Assembly: GCA_022820125.1 (NCBI GenBank)
Contig: JAJEGA010000060.1
Span: forward strand, 1 to 46,314
Length of the DNA: 46,314 nt
Reading direction: 5' to 3'
DNA from: Anaerolineae bacterium
GTDB taxonomy: Bacteria > Chloroflexota > Anaerolineae > Aggregatilineales > Phototrophicaceae
The first letter of the stretch is position 1. The number at the start of each line of letters is the position of its first letter. A model generated the notes under the pieces. That model was given only the letters and a program-made list of their open reading frames with translations. It ran no database searches and was not told the DNA's origin. Below, one piece after another: positions 25,470 to 33,668 of the stretch. The position numbers were made by a program, and so were the translations under genes.

Positions 25470-26765
25470 GTGGCGCGATTTTCAATTGCAGCGATCATAC
25501 TGCTCGGGCTGGCGCTGCGCATCGCCTATACCGCCTCCATTTACGGACCCGCCCTCAACCTCGATTACCCGGGCGATTATTGGGATTATCACATCGCCGC
25601 CAAGCAGATATTGGCTGGCGATACCGCTTTCACCCATCCTGTATTTCTGGTGCGTCCGCCAGTATATCCCCTGATCGTCGCCGCGCTGAATGTGAATCGT
25701 CCGCTGCTGATCATGCTGAACCAACTGCTTGCGATTATGATCATTCCCCTAACGCATGTGCTGGCGCGCCAACTGCGCCTGCCGCGCAAGCTCGCCCTGC
25801 TGGCGGCGCTGCTCGTCGCGCTTGACCCGACCAGCATTAAATATTCCGGCATCCTGCTGGCTGAACCGCTGGCGAACCTGCTGCTGGCTGCGGCATTCGT
25901 GGCGCTGCTGGCGCTGAAGCGGACGGAAACGCGGACGGCGACTGTGACCTGGGGATTGCTCGCTGGCGCTTTGATCGCGCTCGCCGCCTTGACGCGCCCG
26001 GCGGCTTACCTGCTCTGGATTCCGTTGGGGTTATGGATAGTCGGCGCCCGCTCCGGCAATGGCAAACGCGGCTGGGCGGCTTTGGCGATCGCGCTGCCTT
26101 CTGTGCTGGGCATGGGCGCCTGGCAGAGCCACAATGCGCGCATCTTCGATAACGGCAATTTCACCAGTATCGGCGCCTACAATCTGCTCTATTATCGCGC
26201 GGCCGCCTCGCTGCATCTGGCGCAGGGACGAGCCGATGCCGAGGCGGTGGATCTGAGCCTGGCGCGCCGCGTGGAAGAACGGCTGGGCAATGAGACCGAT
26301 CAGATCTCGCTCGACTGGAAGGAGCGGCATCGCGCGAATACAGGACGGGTCGATGCCGCCATGCGAGACATCGCGCTCGAGGTGATGCTCAGCCACCCGG
26401 CCGCCTCCGCGCTGACGACGCTAGTAGGCGTCTATCAGTCTCTGGTTGAGGTTTGGGGCGCGCTCTCGCTTATTGGCGGGATCTGGAATATGGCGCTGCT
26501 GCTCGCGGCTGCGCTCGGGTTATGGCAGCTTCTGCGCCGGCGGCGCTGGGTTGAGGCGCTATTTCTGCTGCTGCCCTGCGCTTACTTCATAGGCGGCACG
26601 GCGCTCGTCTGCACGACCTGCATGGATTCACGGGCGCGCGTGATGGCGACGCCTCTGCTCGCGGTTATGGCTGCTTATGGGTTGGCGCGGGCGATTACGA
26701 AATGGCGTCCGCTTTCGGCGGCGTCTGGCGCAGGATACGGAAGGTCGCAGGATCGCAGGCGCTAA
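25470..26765 (+). CDS. GT39-like membrane glycosyltransferase, copy 1
   Basis: A 431-residue polytopic protein with about ten hydrophobic segments, resembling GT39/PMT-type (GT-C fold) glycosyltransferases that use lipid-linked sugars. After the first helix comes NLDYPGDYWDY (residues 30-40), whose acidic residues are in the position of the family's catalytic loop, and then RPPVYPL. GTG start, preceded by AGGGGA. It is the first of three tandem paralogues sharing LDPTSIKYSGIL and LTRPAAYLLWIPL. It is divergent from the kinase/aminotransferase fusion. The acceptor is unknown; surface polymer or protein is likely. Confidence 0.8.
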   Translation: MARFSIAAIILLGLALRIAYTASIYGPALNLDYPGDYWDYHIAAKQILAGDTAFTHPVFLVRPPVYPLIVAALNVNRPLLIMLNQLLAIMIIPLTHVLARQLRLPRKLALLAALLVALDPTSIKYSGILLAEPLANLLLAAAFVALLALKRTETRTATVTWGLLAGALIALAALTRPAAYLLWIPLGLWIVGARSGNGKRGWAALAIALPSVLGMGAWQSHNARIFDNGNFTSIGAYNLLYYRAAASLHLAQGRADAEAVDLSLARRVEERLGNETDQISLDWKERHRANTGRVDAAMRDIALEVMLSHPAASALTTLVGVYQSLVEVWGALSLIGGIWNMALLLAAALGLWQLLRRRRWVEALFLLLPCAYFIGGTALVCTTCMDSRARVMATPLLAVMAAYGLARAITKWRPLSAASGAGYGRSQDRRR

Positions 26766-26807
26766 TCAAGCGCAGAAATGAATTGAGAATTGGATCGGGC
26801 AAATCAG

Positions 26808-28103
26808 ATGACGCGCCGCGTCAACCGGAACTGGACGATTCTGGTCATTATTCTGCTCGGCCTGCTGCTGCGCAGCGGATATACAGGCGACTTATACGGG
26901 TCCAAGCTCAATCTGAATTTTCCGAGCGATTATTGGGATTATCGCCACGCGTCAAATCAGATTCTGGCGGGCGATTGGGGATTTGCCGATGGCGTATTTC
27001 TTGAGCGTCCGCCGCTTTTCCCAATCATGATGGCGGCGCTCGGCGGTCACAAGCCGCTGATCCTTATGTTCAATCAATTGCTCTCACTTGTTTTAATCCC
27101 GCTCACCTTTGTGCTGGCGCGCCGCTGCCGCCTGCCGGACCGGCTGGCGCTCGTCGCGGCCGCCCTCGTTGCCTGTGATCCAACCAGTATCAAATATGCC
27201 GGCATCTTAATGGCCGAACCTCTGGCAAACCTCCTGCTGGCATTGGCGTTTGTTTGTCTGCTATTTGCGAAGCGCTCTGAAGATGGTCGCGCGCTTGTGA
27301 TCTTGTGCGCGCTGGCTGGCGCCTTAATCGCTCTGTCCGCTCTAACGCGCCCGTCCGCGTACCTGCTTTGGATACCGCTGGGCTTTTGGATCGCCCTGGC
27401 GCGAAGGCGTCTGCGCCTGTTGGCGCTTGCTTCGTTGGTCGCGCCAGCTTTATTCGGCGTCGGGCTTTGGAAAGCCCACAACGCGGCGACTTATGACAAC
27501 AGCAATTTCAGCAGCGTGGGCAGTTTCAACCTGCTCTATCACCGGGCGGCTAACGTGCTGCGCCTGGCGAATGCTGTGGCGGATATCGAAACGGTACATG
27601 ACGAATTAACGCGCCGGGTTGCCGAGCGCCGCGGCACGACGGAAGAAGACCTGCCAAGCGATTGGAGCGAGCTTCGCGTGTATTATCGCGGGATCTCGTC
27701 AGCCGATGAAAGCGCTTTGACGGCGCTCGCGCTAGAGATCTTCGTCGAGAATCCGCTGCATTACTTGTTGACGATTCCAGTGGGCGTTTACTGGGTCCTG
27801 TTGCCGGTTTATGGCTCGCTCTATTGGCTCAGCATCGCCTGGAATGCCGCGCTGCTCCTGGTCGCGGTTATCGGCCTCTGGCATCTCTGTCGTCGGCGAC
27901 GATGGGCGGACCTGATGTTCTTGTTGCTTCCTAGCCTCTATTTCCTGGCGGCGGCGCTGCTCGTGTGCACCAATTGCATAGACACGCGCGCCCGCACCAT
28001 GATCACGCCCCTGCTCGCCATCATGGCGGCTTACGGCATCAAGCATCTGCTCAACCGGCGAAGAGCGGCGTCGGCGTCCCTTTCACCCCCGGCTGGTAGC
28101 TGA
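26808..28103 (+). CDS. GT39-like membrane glycosyltransferase, copy 2
   Basis: A 431-residue paralogue of the preceding gene, with the same loop (NLNFPSDYWDY) and CDPTSIKYAGIL. ATG 26808 aligns with the starts of both paralogues; a TTG at 26790 would add six residues. The gene begins 42 bases after copy 1. Its last 37 codons are nearly identical in DNA to the end of copy 3 (27993-28104 versus 29359-29470), although the rest has diverged much more, suggesting local gene conversion or recent duplication. Confidence 0.8.
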   Translation: MTRRVNRNWTILVIILLGLLLRSGYTGDLYGSKLNLNFPSDYWDYRHASNQILAGDWGFADGVFLERPPLFPIMMAALGGHKPLILMFNQLLSLVLIPLTFVLARRCRLPDRLALVAAALVACDPTSIKYAGILMAEPLANLLLALAFVCLLFAKRSEDGRALVILCALAGALIALSALTRPSAYLLWIPLGFWIALARRRLRLLALASLVAPALFGVGLWKAHNAATYDNSNFSSVGSFNLLYHRAANVLRLANAVADIETVHDELTRRVAERRGTTEEDLPSDWSELRVYYRGISSADESALTALALEIFVENPLHYLLTIPVGVYWVLLPVYGSLYWLSIAWNAALLLVAVIGLWHLCRRRRWADLMFLLLPSLYFLAAALLVCTNCIDTRARTMITPLLAIMAAYGIKHLLNRRRAASASLSPPAGS

Positions 28104-28104
28104 A
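27993..28104. repeat. 112-bp near-identical repeat, left copy
   Basis: This stretch aligns without gaps to 29359-29470 with five differences that I count. It includes the end of the second GT39-like gene and its stop codon. In the right copy the same DNA also encodes, on the other strand, the last residues of the SMP-30 protein. Confidence 0.9.
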
Positions 28105-28185
28105 AAGAGATGATATCTATGAAGCATTAGCGATTTATATGTGCTATATTCAGCGCATTGAGCTCGTTGAATTGAGTAGAGTCAT

Positions 28186-29469
28186 ATGCAGCGTTTCGCG
28201 CTTCCGGCGATTATCTTGTTAGGCTTGGCACTCCGAATCGGCTACGCAGCGGCGATCTATGAGCCATCGCTGGCGCCATTCAAGCTGGACGATTTCATAC
28301 TTTATCGCGCGGGCGCGGAAATAATCCTGGCGGGCGATCTATCCTTTAGCAGAGACTTGTTTCTTGTGCGGCCGCCTCTCTATCCCTTGCTGGTGGCGGC
28401 GCTTGGCCTGCAACCGCTCTTGATCATGGCGGTGAACATAGTACTCGCCACCGCGATAATACCTCTGAGCTATCTTCTATCGAGCCAGCTGTTTAAGTCC
28501 GACGGGCTTGCGTTGCTGGCAAGTTTCATCGTCGCCCTGGACCCGACGAGCATCAAGTATTCTGGCATACTTGTGGCGGAACCCTTGGCAAATCTGTTGC
28601 TCGCTCTTTCTTTCCTAACCTTGATAAAGCTGCAAGTAGCCAACCAGCCTGTTATGACACTTATGTGGGGCTTTATATCAGGCTGTCTTATTGTATTATC
28701 GGCATTAACGCGTCCAGCCGCCTATCTGCTTTGGATTCCGATGGCGCTGTGGGCGGGTTTTGCGCGTCGCACGGTAGCGGGGGGGGGGGGGCAACTTCTT
28801 GCCACTCTCGCGTTGCTTGTCTTCGGATTCGGCGGTACATGGCTATGGATAAATCATAACGCCACCGCCTTTGGTCACCGAACTTTCTCCACTGTAGGCA
28901 ACTTCACAATGTTATATTATCGTGCGGCCTCTGTGCTTCATCAGGCAACGGGCCAAGATATTGATTTGGCGCAAGCGGAATTGGCGCGCCGGGTTGAAGC
29001 GAGGCTGGGCAATAGTATAGAAGACATCGCTGCCGATAAGCGGCATGAACACTATACCGGCAGTCCAGATTTGCAAAGCTCGATGACCGAAGTCGCCATC
29101 GACGTATTCCGCGATCACCCACTGCATTATTTGCTTACAGTACCTGTCGGACTTTATCGCATGCTGATTCGAGTGTCGGGTCCTTTGCTATTGCCCGGCA
29201 TCGTCTGGAACCTTGCGCTGGTCTTGGCGGCGGCCTTCGGGCTTTGGAGAATCGCAGGCGAGAAGCGCTGGGCTACGATCTTGTTTCTTGCGCTTCCATG
29301 CCTCTACTTCATTGCGGGTACGTTACTCGCTTGCACGTCATGCGTCGATTCACGCGGCCGCACCATGATCACGCCCCTGCTCGCCATCATGGCGGCTTAC
29401 GGCATCATGCACCTGCTCAACCGGCGAAGAGCGGCGTCGGCGCCCCTTTCACCCCCGGCTGGCAACTGA
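28186..29469 (+). CDS. GT39-like membrane glycosyltransferase, copy 3 (poly-G)
   Basis: A 427-residue third paralogue with the same organisation (PFKLDDFILY in the catalytic-loop position, LDPTSIKYSGIL, LTRPAAYLLWIP). A run of 13 G at 28779-28791 encodes part of Ala-Gly-Gly-Gly-Gly in a poorly conserved loop. Gain or loss of one G would shift the frame and cut off about half of the protein, so it may switch on and off by slippage. The reading frame is open as given. Its last 53 bases overlap the SMP-30 gene on the opposite strand. The ribosome site is weak. Confidence 0.8.
   Translation: MQRFALPAIILLGLALRIGYAAAIYEPSLAPFKLDDFILYRAGAEIILAGDLSFSRDLFLVRPPLYPLLVAALGLQPLLIMAVNIVLATAIIPLSYLLSSQLFKSDGLALLASFIVALDPTSIKYSGILVAEPLANLLLALSFLTLIKLQVANQPVMTLMWGFISGCLIVLSALTRPAAYLLWIPMALWAGFARRTVAGGGGQLLATLALLVFGFGGTWLWINHNATAFGHRTFSTVGNFTMLYYRAASVLHQATGQDIDLAQAELARRVEARLGNSIEDIAADKRHEHYTGSPDLQSSMTEVAIDVFRDHPLHYLLTVPVGLYRMLIRVSGPLLLPGIVWNLALVLAAAFGLWRIAGEKRWATILFLALPCLYFIAGTLLACTSCVDSRGRTMITPLLAIMAAYGIMHLLNRRRAASAPLSPPAGN
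28779..28791. repeat. Homopolymer G13 tract inside coding sequence
   Basis: Thirteen consecutive G lie within the third GT39-like gene. Long G tracts in surface-glycan genes are typical slippage sites for phase variation. The paralogues do not have the tract at this position. A sequencing or assembly length error is also possible, but the frame stays open. Confidence 0.9.
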
Positions 29470-29470
29470 A
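29359..29470. repeat. 112-bp near-identical repeat, right copy
   Basis: This copy spans the tail-to-tail overlap between the third GT39-like gene (plus) and the SMP-30 gene (minus). Because it carries coding sense on both strands, it is probably the source of the copy at 27993-28104. Confidence 0.9.
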
Positions 29471-30289
29471 GAGGCTGCCTGCCAGCGGATACTCCTGCAA
29501 CTGCTCATCCGACATGGCGGTGCTGGCTGAGGTGATGTATAGCGTGTCGAGCTCGGCGCCGGCGAATGCGCAGCTGGTGATGTTCAGCGCGGGCAGCGGC
29601 AGGACCTCCAGAATCTCGCCGGCCGGCGAATAGCGCGTGAGGCGGGCGCCGCCAAAATGCGCCACCCATAGGCAGTCTTCGCTGTCAACGGTCATGCCAT
29701 CGGGAACGCCTTCGTCATCGCGCGTGAATTGCGTGAAAACGCGTTTGTTGCTGAGCGAGCCGTCAGCGCCGATATCCAGCGCGTAGATGATGCGCTTGAT
29801 GCTGTCGGTATGATAGATGATTGTGTTGTCGATGTTAAAAGCGGGCCCGTTGCAGATGATGTAATCGCTATCGACCTGTTGTACGCTCAAGTCGGGGTCG
29901 AGCCGATAAAGCGAGCCGGTCTCGCCTGATTGCTCGATATCCATGGTGCCAGCCCAATAGCGCCCGCTGTTATCGACCTTGCCGTCGTTGAAGCGGTTGC
30001 CCGGTCGGTCCGCTTCCGGCAATTGAATCGGCGTGGTGGAGAGCACATCAAAGTTGATGGCGGCGAAGCCGTCTACAATCGTGCCGATGAAGCTGCCGTC
30101 CTGTCGTGGATTGAGGCTGGTCACCGGGCTATCAAAGGTCCAGGTTGTTTTGGCGCCGTCAGCCAAGGCATAGCGGTGGACCTTGCTGCTCATAATATCG
30201 ACCCAATAAACCGCGTTCTCCGCTTCCACCCAGAGCGGTCCTTCGCCCAGAACGGCGCGGATTTCCCATACCAGTTGCACTTCGCTCAT
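29417..30289 (-). CDS. SMP-30/gluconolactonase family lactonase
   Basis: A 290-residue six-bladed beta-propeller enzyme that hydrolyses sugar lactones to acids using a divalent metal. The metal-site residues are seen as Glu16 (LGEGPLW), Asn101 (RFNDGK), Asn147 (CNGPAF) and Asp197 (VPDGM). The ending, AGSLFSCQPGVKGAPTPLFAG minus its first residue, is typical for the family, which supports the long form even though it overlaps the glycosyltransferase end. GGGGGAAGG precedes the ATG. It fits between a sugar dehydrogenase and the acid-sugar dehydratase next to it. Confidence 0.9.
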   Translation of the reverse strand: MSEVQLVWEIRAVLGEGPLWVEAENAVYWVDIMSSKVHRYALADGAKTTWTFDSPVTSLNPRQDGSFIGTIVDGFAAINFDVLSTTPIQLPEADRPGNRFNDGKVDNSGRYWAGTMDIEQSGETGSLYRLDPDLSVQQVDSDYIICNGPAFNIDNTIIYHTDSIKRIIYALDIGADGSLSNKRVFTQFTRDDEGVPDGMTVDSEDCLWVAHFGGARLTRYSPAGEILEVLPLPALNITSCAFAGAELDTLYITSASTAMSDEQLQEYPLAGSLFSCQPGVKGAPTPLFAG

Positions 30290-30380
30290 TTTTGCCTTCC
30301 CCCAACAATTGATTGACCATTACCTCTGGCATGCCACAGCTTGGCTCACCCAAATAGCGAACCCGCTAATGTTCTCAATT

Positions 30381-30455
30381 TGTAGGGGCGTTTCGCTGAA
30401 ACGCCCAAAATAATTTCTAGGCCATTTCGGGCGACTCGCCGAGACGCCCCTACAG
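30381..30455. repeat. Paired hairpin repeat
   Basis: GGGCGTTTC/GAAACGCCC with a GCT loop (30385-30405) faces GGGCGACTC/GAGACGCCC, which has one stem mismatch (30429-30449). The outer TGTAGGGG and CCCCTACA are complementary. It lies between the SMP-30 gene and the dehydratase gene. Confidence 0.85.
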
Positions 30456-30490
30456 TACTTCGATTCCGGACGTTAATGTCACCGAGTATT

Positions 30491-31624
30491 CTACCAGTTT
30501 GTGACCGAGCCGTCAGGTCGGCGCAGATGACGCAGTTCGCCCATTTCAAATGGGTACTTGCCTAGCGCTTCGGCATTAAGCTCGATGCCCAAGCCGGGCG
30601 CGGTCGGCGGCAGCAGATAGCCAGCTTCCCATTCCGGCTGATTCTGAATGAGATCGGGCATGCTTTCACCGGGGCGGCGCGGCAGTTCTTGCACGGCGAA
30701 ATTGGGTGTCGAGAGGCTGAGATGGAGGAAGGCGGAAGTGGCGACCGGTCCAATTGGGTTATGCACGGCGAGGTCGATGTAGTGGGTTTCGCAGGCGGCG
30801 GCGATCTTTTTGGCTTCGGTCAATCCGCCGCAGATGCAGAGGTCGACGCGGGCGTAATCGATCAGTTCTTCTTCGACCACCTGGCGGAACTCCCATTTGG
30901 AGTTGTATTGTTCGCCCGCCGCCAGCGGCACGGTCGTCCGCGCGCGCAGGCTGCGATAGGACTGCGAATTCTCCACCCGCAGCGGGTCTTCGACGAAATA
31001 GGGGCGATGCGGCTCAAACTCCTGGCAGAGCCAGAGCGCGTCGGCGGGGTTGAGGCGCGTATGCACATCAATCGCCAGCTTGACTTCGTCGCCCAGCGCC
31101 AGCCGCAGCGCCTCGATCTCTTTGATGGAGCGGCGCACCGCCTGCCCCGGCTCGAGGATGCCGCTTGCTGGATGCTCCAGCCCCCAGCGCAGCGCCTGCC
31201 AGCCTTCGTCCACAGAGCGCTGGCAGCAATCGACCAGTTCTTCTACCGTGTCGCCGACATTGTGATTGTAGGTCAGCACACGGTCGCGGGCGCGGCCGCC
31301 AAGCAACTGGTAGACGGGCGCGCCCAGCGCTTTGCCCTTGATATCCCAGAGGGCGATGTCGATGGCGGCGATGGCGGCTGTCAAGATGCGCTGCGCCAGG
31401 AAGAATCCGCCGCGAAACAGCAGCTGCCAAAGATGCTCTGTGCGGAAAGGATCCTGCCCGATGAGCAGTGGTTTGAAGTGCTCAATGGCGCCCTGCACCG
31501 CCAGCTCGCGCCCGGTGATGCCGGCTTCGCCCAAGCCGCTGATGCCTTCATCGGTCTCTACCACCACGAAGCAGAAGGTGCGCCATTCCTTCGCCAAGTA
31601 AACTTTGACATCGGTGATTTTCAT
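30491..31624 (-). CDS. Enolase-superfamily acid-sugar dehydratase
   Basis: A 377-residue mandelate racemase/muconate-lactonising enzyme relative, most like the mannonate/galactonate dehydratase group that turns aldonates into 2-keto-3-deoxy acids. Expected residues are Asp186 and His188 (IDVHTRLNP), Glu212 (VEDPL), Glu238 (AAGEQY), His288 (AVHNPIGP) and Glu313 (VQE). Galactonate dehydratases usually have HCP where this has HNP, so the substrate may differ. It likely acts after the SMP-30 lactonase and before a DapA-type aldolase. Confidence 0.85.
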   Translation of the reverse strand: MKITDVKVYLAKEWRTFCFVVVETDEGISGLGEAGITGRELAVQGAIEHFKPLLIGQDPFRTEHLWQLLFRGGFFLAQRILTAAIAAIDIALWDIKGKALGAPVYQLLGGRARDRVLTYNHNVGDTVEELVDCCQRSVDEGWQALRWGLEHPASGILEPGQAVRRSIKEIEALRLALGDEVKLAIDVHTRLNPADALWLCQEFEPHRPYFVEDPLRVENSQSYRSLRARTTVPLAAGEQYNSKWEFRQVVEEELIDYARVDLCICGGLTEAKKIAAACETHYIDLAVHNPIGPVATSAFLHLSLSTPNFAVQELPRRPGESMPDLIQNQPEWEAGYLLPPTAPGLGIELNAEALGKYPFEMGELRHLRRPDGSVTNW

Positions 31625-31664
31625 ATTTTATGGTCCTTTGCGTCGATATGAAGCTGTATTTTGA

Positions 31665-31831
31665 CCGGGCGAGCCGCCCGCTAAGGTGTTTGCGCGCGGG
31701 CGACTTGCCGAGACACCCGCTGTACAATATTTTGTGTATACTTGGGCGAGCCAAGGCTCGCCCCTACAGATTCTTATTGTGCGGGCTAGATATTTTGTGT
31801 GAGCCAAGTCGTGACTTGCGGGAGACTGTGG
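31665..31831. repeat. Hairpin repeats with conserved long tail
   Basis: Remnant units at 31665-31720 are followed by a perfect GGGCGAGCC/GGCTCGCCC hairpin with AA loop (31744-31763) and CCCTACA. The tail (31767-31831) contains TTTTGTGTGAGCC and GTCGTGACTTGC, closely matching 267-330 and 44298-44362. It lies between the dehydratase and the GH3 gene. Confidence 0.8.
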
Positions 31832-31899
31832 TGAAAATATGTGTGGTTCTCGACATTGGATGATTCTCAACATATTCCACTTAGCCACCTGCCGCCCGC

Positions 31900-33651
31900 C
31901 TAATACCGCAGCCCGAAGCCGTAAGGAAAGAGCGGATCGGCTGAATCATGCGGCGCATCGGGATGCTGCGCGCGGACGGCTTCCATCGACGAAGGCAGTT
32001 CAAAGGGCAAGGTCGCGCTTGGCTTGAAGCGCCCAAAGATGATATCGAGCGCGGCGGCATCGCTGGCGCCAAAGTTTGCGACCAAGCCGGCGCAAGCGGC
32101 GGCGATCTCTGGCATGACCGCGGGGCGATCGAGATAGATGTCAACGATTGTCGGCGTCTCTTCCATTATCGTCAGCAATCGGCTCTTCTCCGGTTCTTTG
32201 AAATCGAGGTCGCCGGCGTGGAAGAAGCTCTCGAGGAAGATGTCGTTTCGCGGCTCGAAAGGGGTAGCCAGGCGCAGGATGGCGCAATCAGCGGCGCTTG
32301 GCTCAGCGACAACTTCGCCGTATAGCGCTGCAACTTCCGGCTTTATATTCTCGATGTAGAGTTTCGGCCGACCGCGAAGGGGCAGCAGCCCGTTATTCTT
32401 CAGCAGGACGAGGGACTTGCGCTGCGCCAGCTCGCCGGCGGCGCGAAAAGCCGGGTTGCCAGCGATGTTGGCGGCGGCGGTTTCGTCAACATAGCGATTT
32501 TCGAAAAGACCGAGGCGGAATTTGTCGCGCAGCAGGCGGCGCGCGCTGCAGTCGATGCGCTCTTCGCTGACGCGTCCGCTGCGCAATAGCTCTACCAGGA
32601 CCTCGGGGCAAGATTCGCCGCCGAATTGATCAATGCCAGCATCAAGCGCTTTGATCATGCGCTCGTCGACGCTGAGATCTTCGACGCCCCAGGCGCGCGC
32701 GGGGAAGACCGAGCCCATAATTTCGGCATCGGTCAGGGGTCCCCAGTCGGTGCAGACGACGCCGTCAAAGCCGTATTTCTCGCGCAGCAAGCCGGTGATG
32801 ACGCTCTTGTTGAAGGCGAAGCCTACTTCCTCGTGCTCCGTTCCTATCGGCATGCCGTAATAAGGCATGATCATAGCGGCGCCAGCTTCAAAAGCCGCTT
32901 CAAAAGGCGGCAGATGATAATTGAAGTGGTCGCCGGGATAAACTTGTTCGCGGCCATAGGCGAAATGCGGATCCTCGCCGTCCTTCTGCGGTCCGCCGCC
33001 GGGGAAGTGTTTGGTCATGCAAGCGATGCTCTCGGCGCCCAATGCCAGACCTTGAAAGCCGCGAATGTAGGCGGCTGTCAACTTCGCCGCTACTTGATTG
33101 TCTTCGCCGAAGGTGCCGTTGACGCGCGCCCAACGCGGCTCGGTCGCCAAGTCTGCCATGGGATGCAGCGCCGCGCGCAAGCCGATGGCGAGGTATTCCT
33201 GGCGGGCGATATCGCCAAATTCTTCGACCAGCTCCTCATCGCCAATGGCGGCAAAACCCGGCGCCTCGGGCCATTGCGAGAAGGCGGCGGTCGCCATATG
33301 CACGCCGGGATTCTCGGCGAAGCTGTGCCGGGGATCGCTCGACAAGGTGACCGGGATGGAGAGCCGTTTGGCTGCCGCCAGCGCTTGCAGTTGATTGACC
33401 CACGCGGCAATTGATTTCGCATCAGCGACGCCGACCAGGTTGAAATGCGTCATGTGTTTGTCCAGCATCTCGCCGATGCTCGCCAAGCCGAAGGCGCCGA
33501 CATCGGGATTGAACGCGCCATCGGGCGAGACCATCACCATCGTATGAAACATCAAGCCCGCTTTTTCTTCGATCGTCATTCGCCCGAGCAGGTCTTGCAC
33601 GCGCTCGTCGATGGCGCGGCTGGCGTCTTGATAGGGCAGGTGATCCGACAT
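31900..33651 (-). CDS. GH3 family beta-glucosidase-like enzyme
   Basis: A 583-residue glycoside hydrolase of family 3, removing terminal beta-sugars from oligosaccharides. The TIM-barrel domain carries KHFPGGG (214-220) and the nucleophile Asp302 in VVCTDWG. A shorter C-terminal sandwich domain ends in LFPYGFGLRY, as expected. No signal peptide is visible, so it is probably cytoplasmic and acts on imported oligosaccharides. It is the shorter two-domain form; no fibronectin-like domain. The stop of the following M32 gene is 17 bases away, so they may share a transcript. Confidence 0.9.
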   Translation of the reverse strand: MSDHLPYQDASRAIDERVQDLLGRMTIEEKAGLMFHTMVMVSPDGAFNPDVGAFGLASIGEMLDKHMTHFNLVGVADAKSIAAWVNQLQALAAAKRLSIPVTLSSDPRHSFAENPGVHMATAAFSQWPEAPGFAAIGDEELVEEFGDIARQEYLAIGLRAALHPMADLATEPRWARVNGTFGEDNQVAAKLTAAYIRGFQGLALGAESIACMTKHFPGGGPQKDGEDPHFAYGREQVYPGDHFNYHLPPFEAAFEAGAAMIMPYYGMPIGTEHEEVGFAFNKSVITGLLREKYGFDGVVCTDWGPLTDAEIMGSVFPARAWGVEDLSVDERMIKALDAGIDQFGGESCPEVLVELLRSGRVSEERIDCSARRLLRDKFRLGLFENRYVDETAAANIAGNPAFRAAGELAQRKSLVLLKNNGLLPLRGRPKLYIENIKPEVAALYGEVVAEPSAADCAILRLATPFEPRNDIFLESFFHAGDLDFKEPEKSRLLTIMEETPTIVDIYLDRPAVMPEIAAACAGLVANFGASDAAALDIIFGRFKPSATLPFELPSSMEAVRAQHPDAPHDSADPLFPYGFGLRY

Positions 33652-33668
33652 TTTAGATCCTTTGATGA

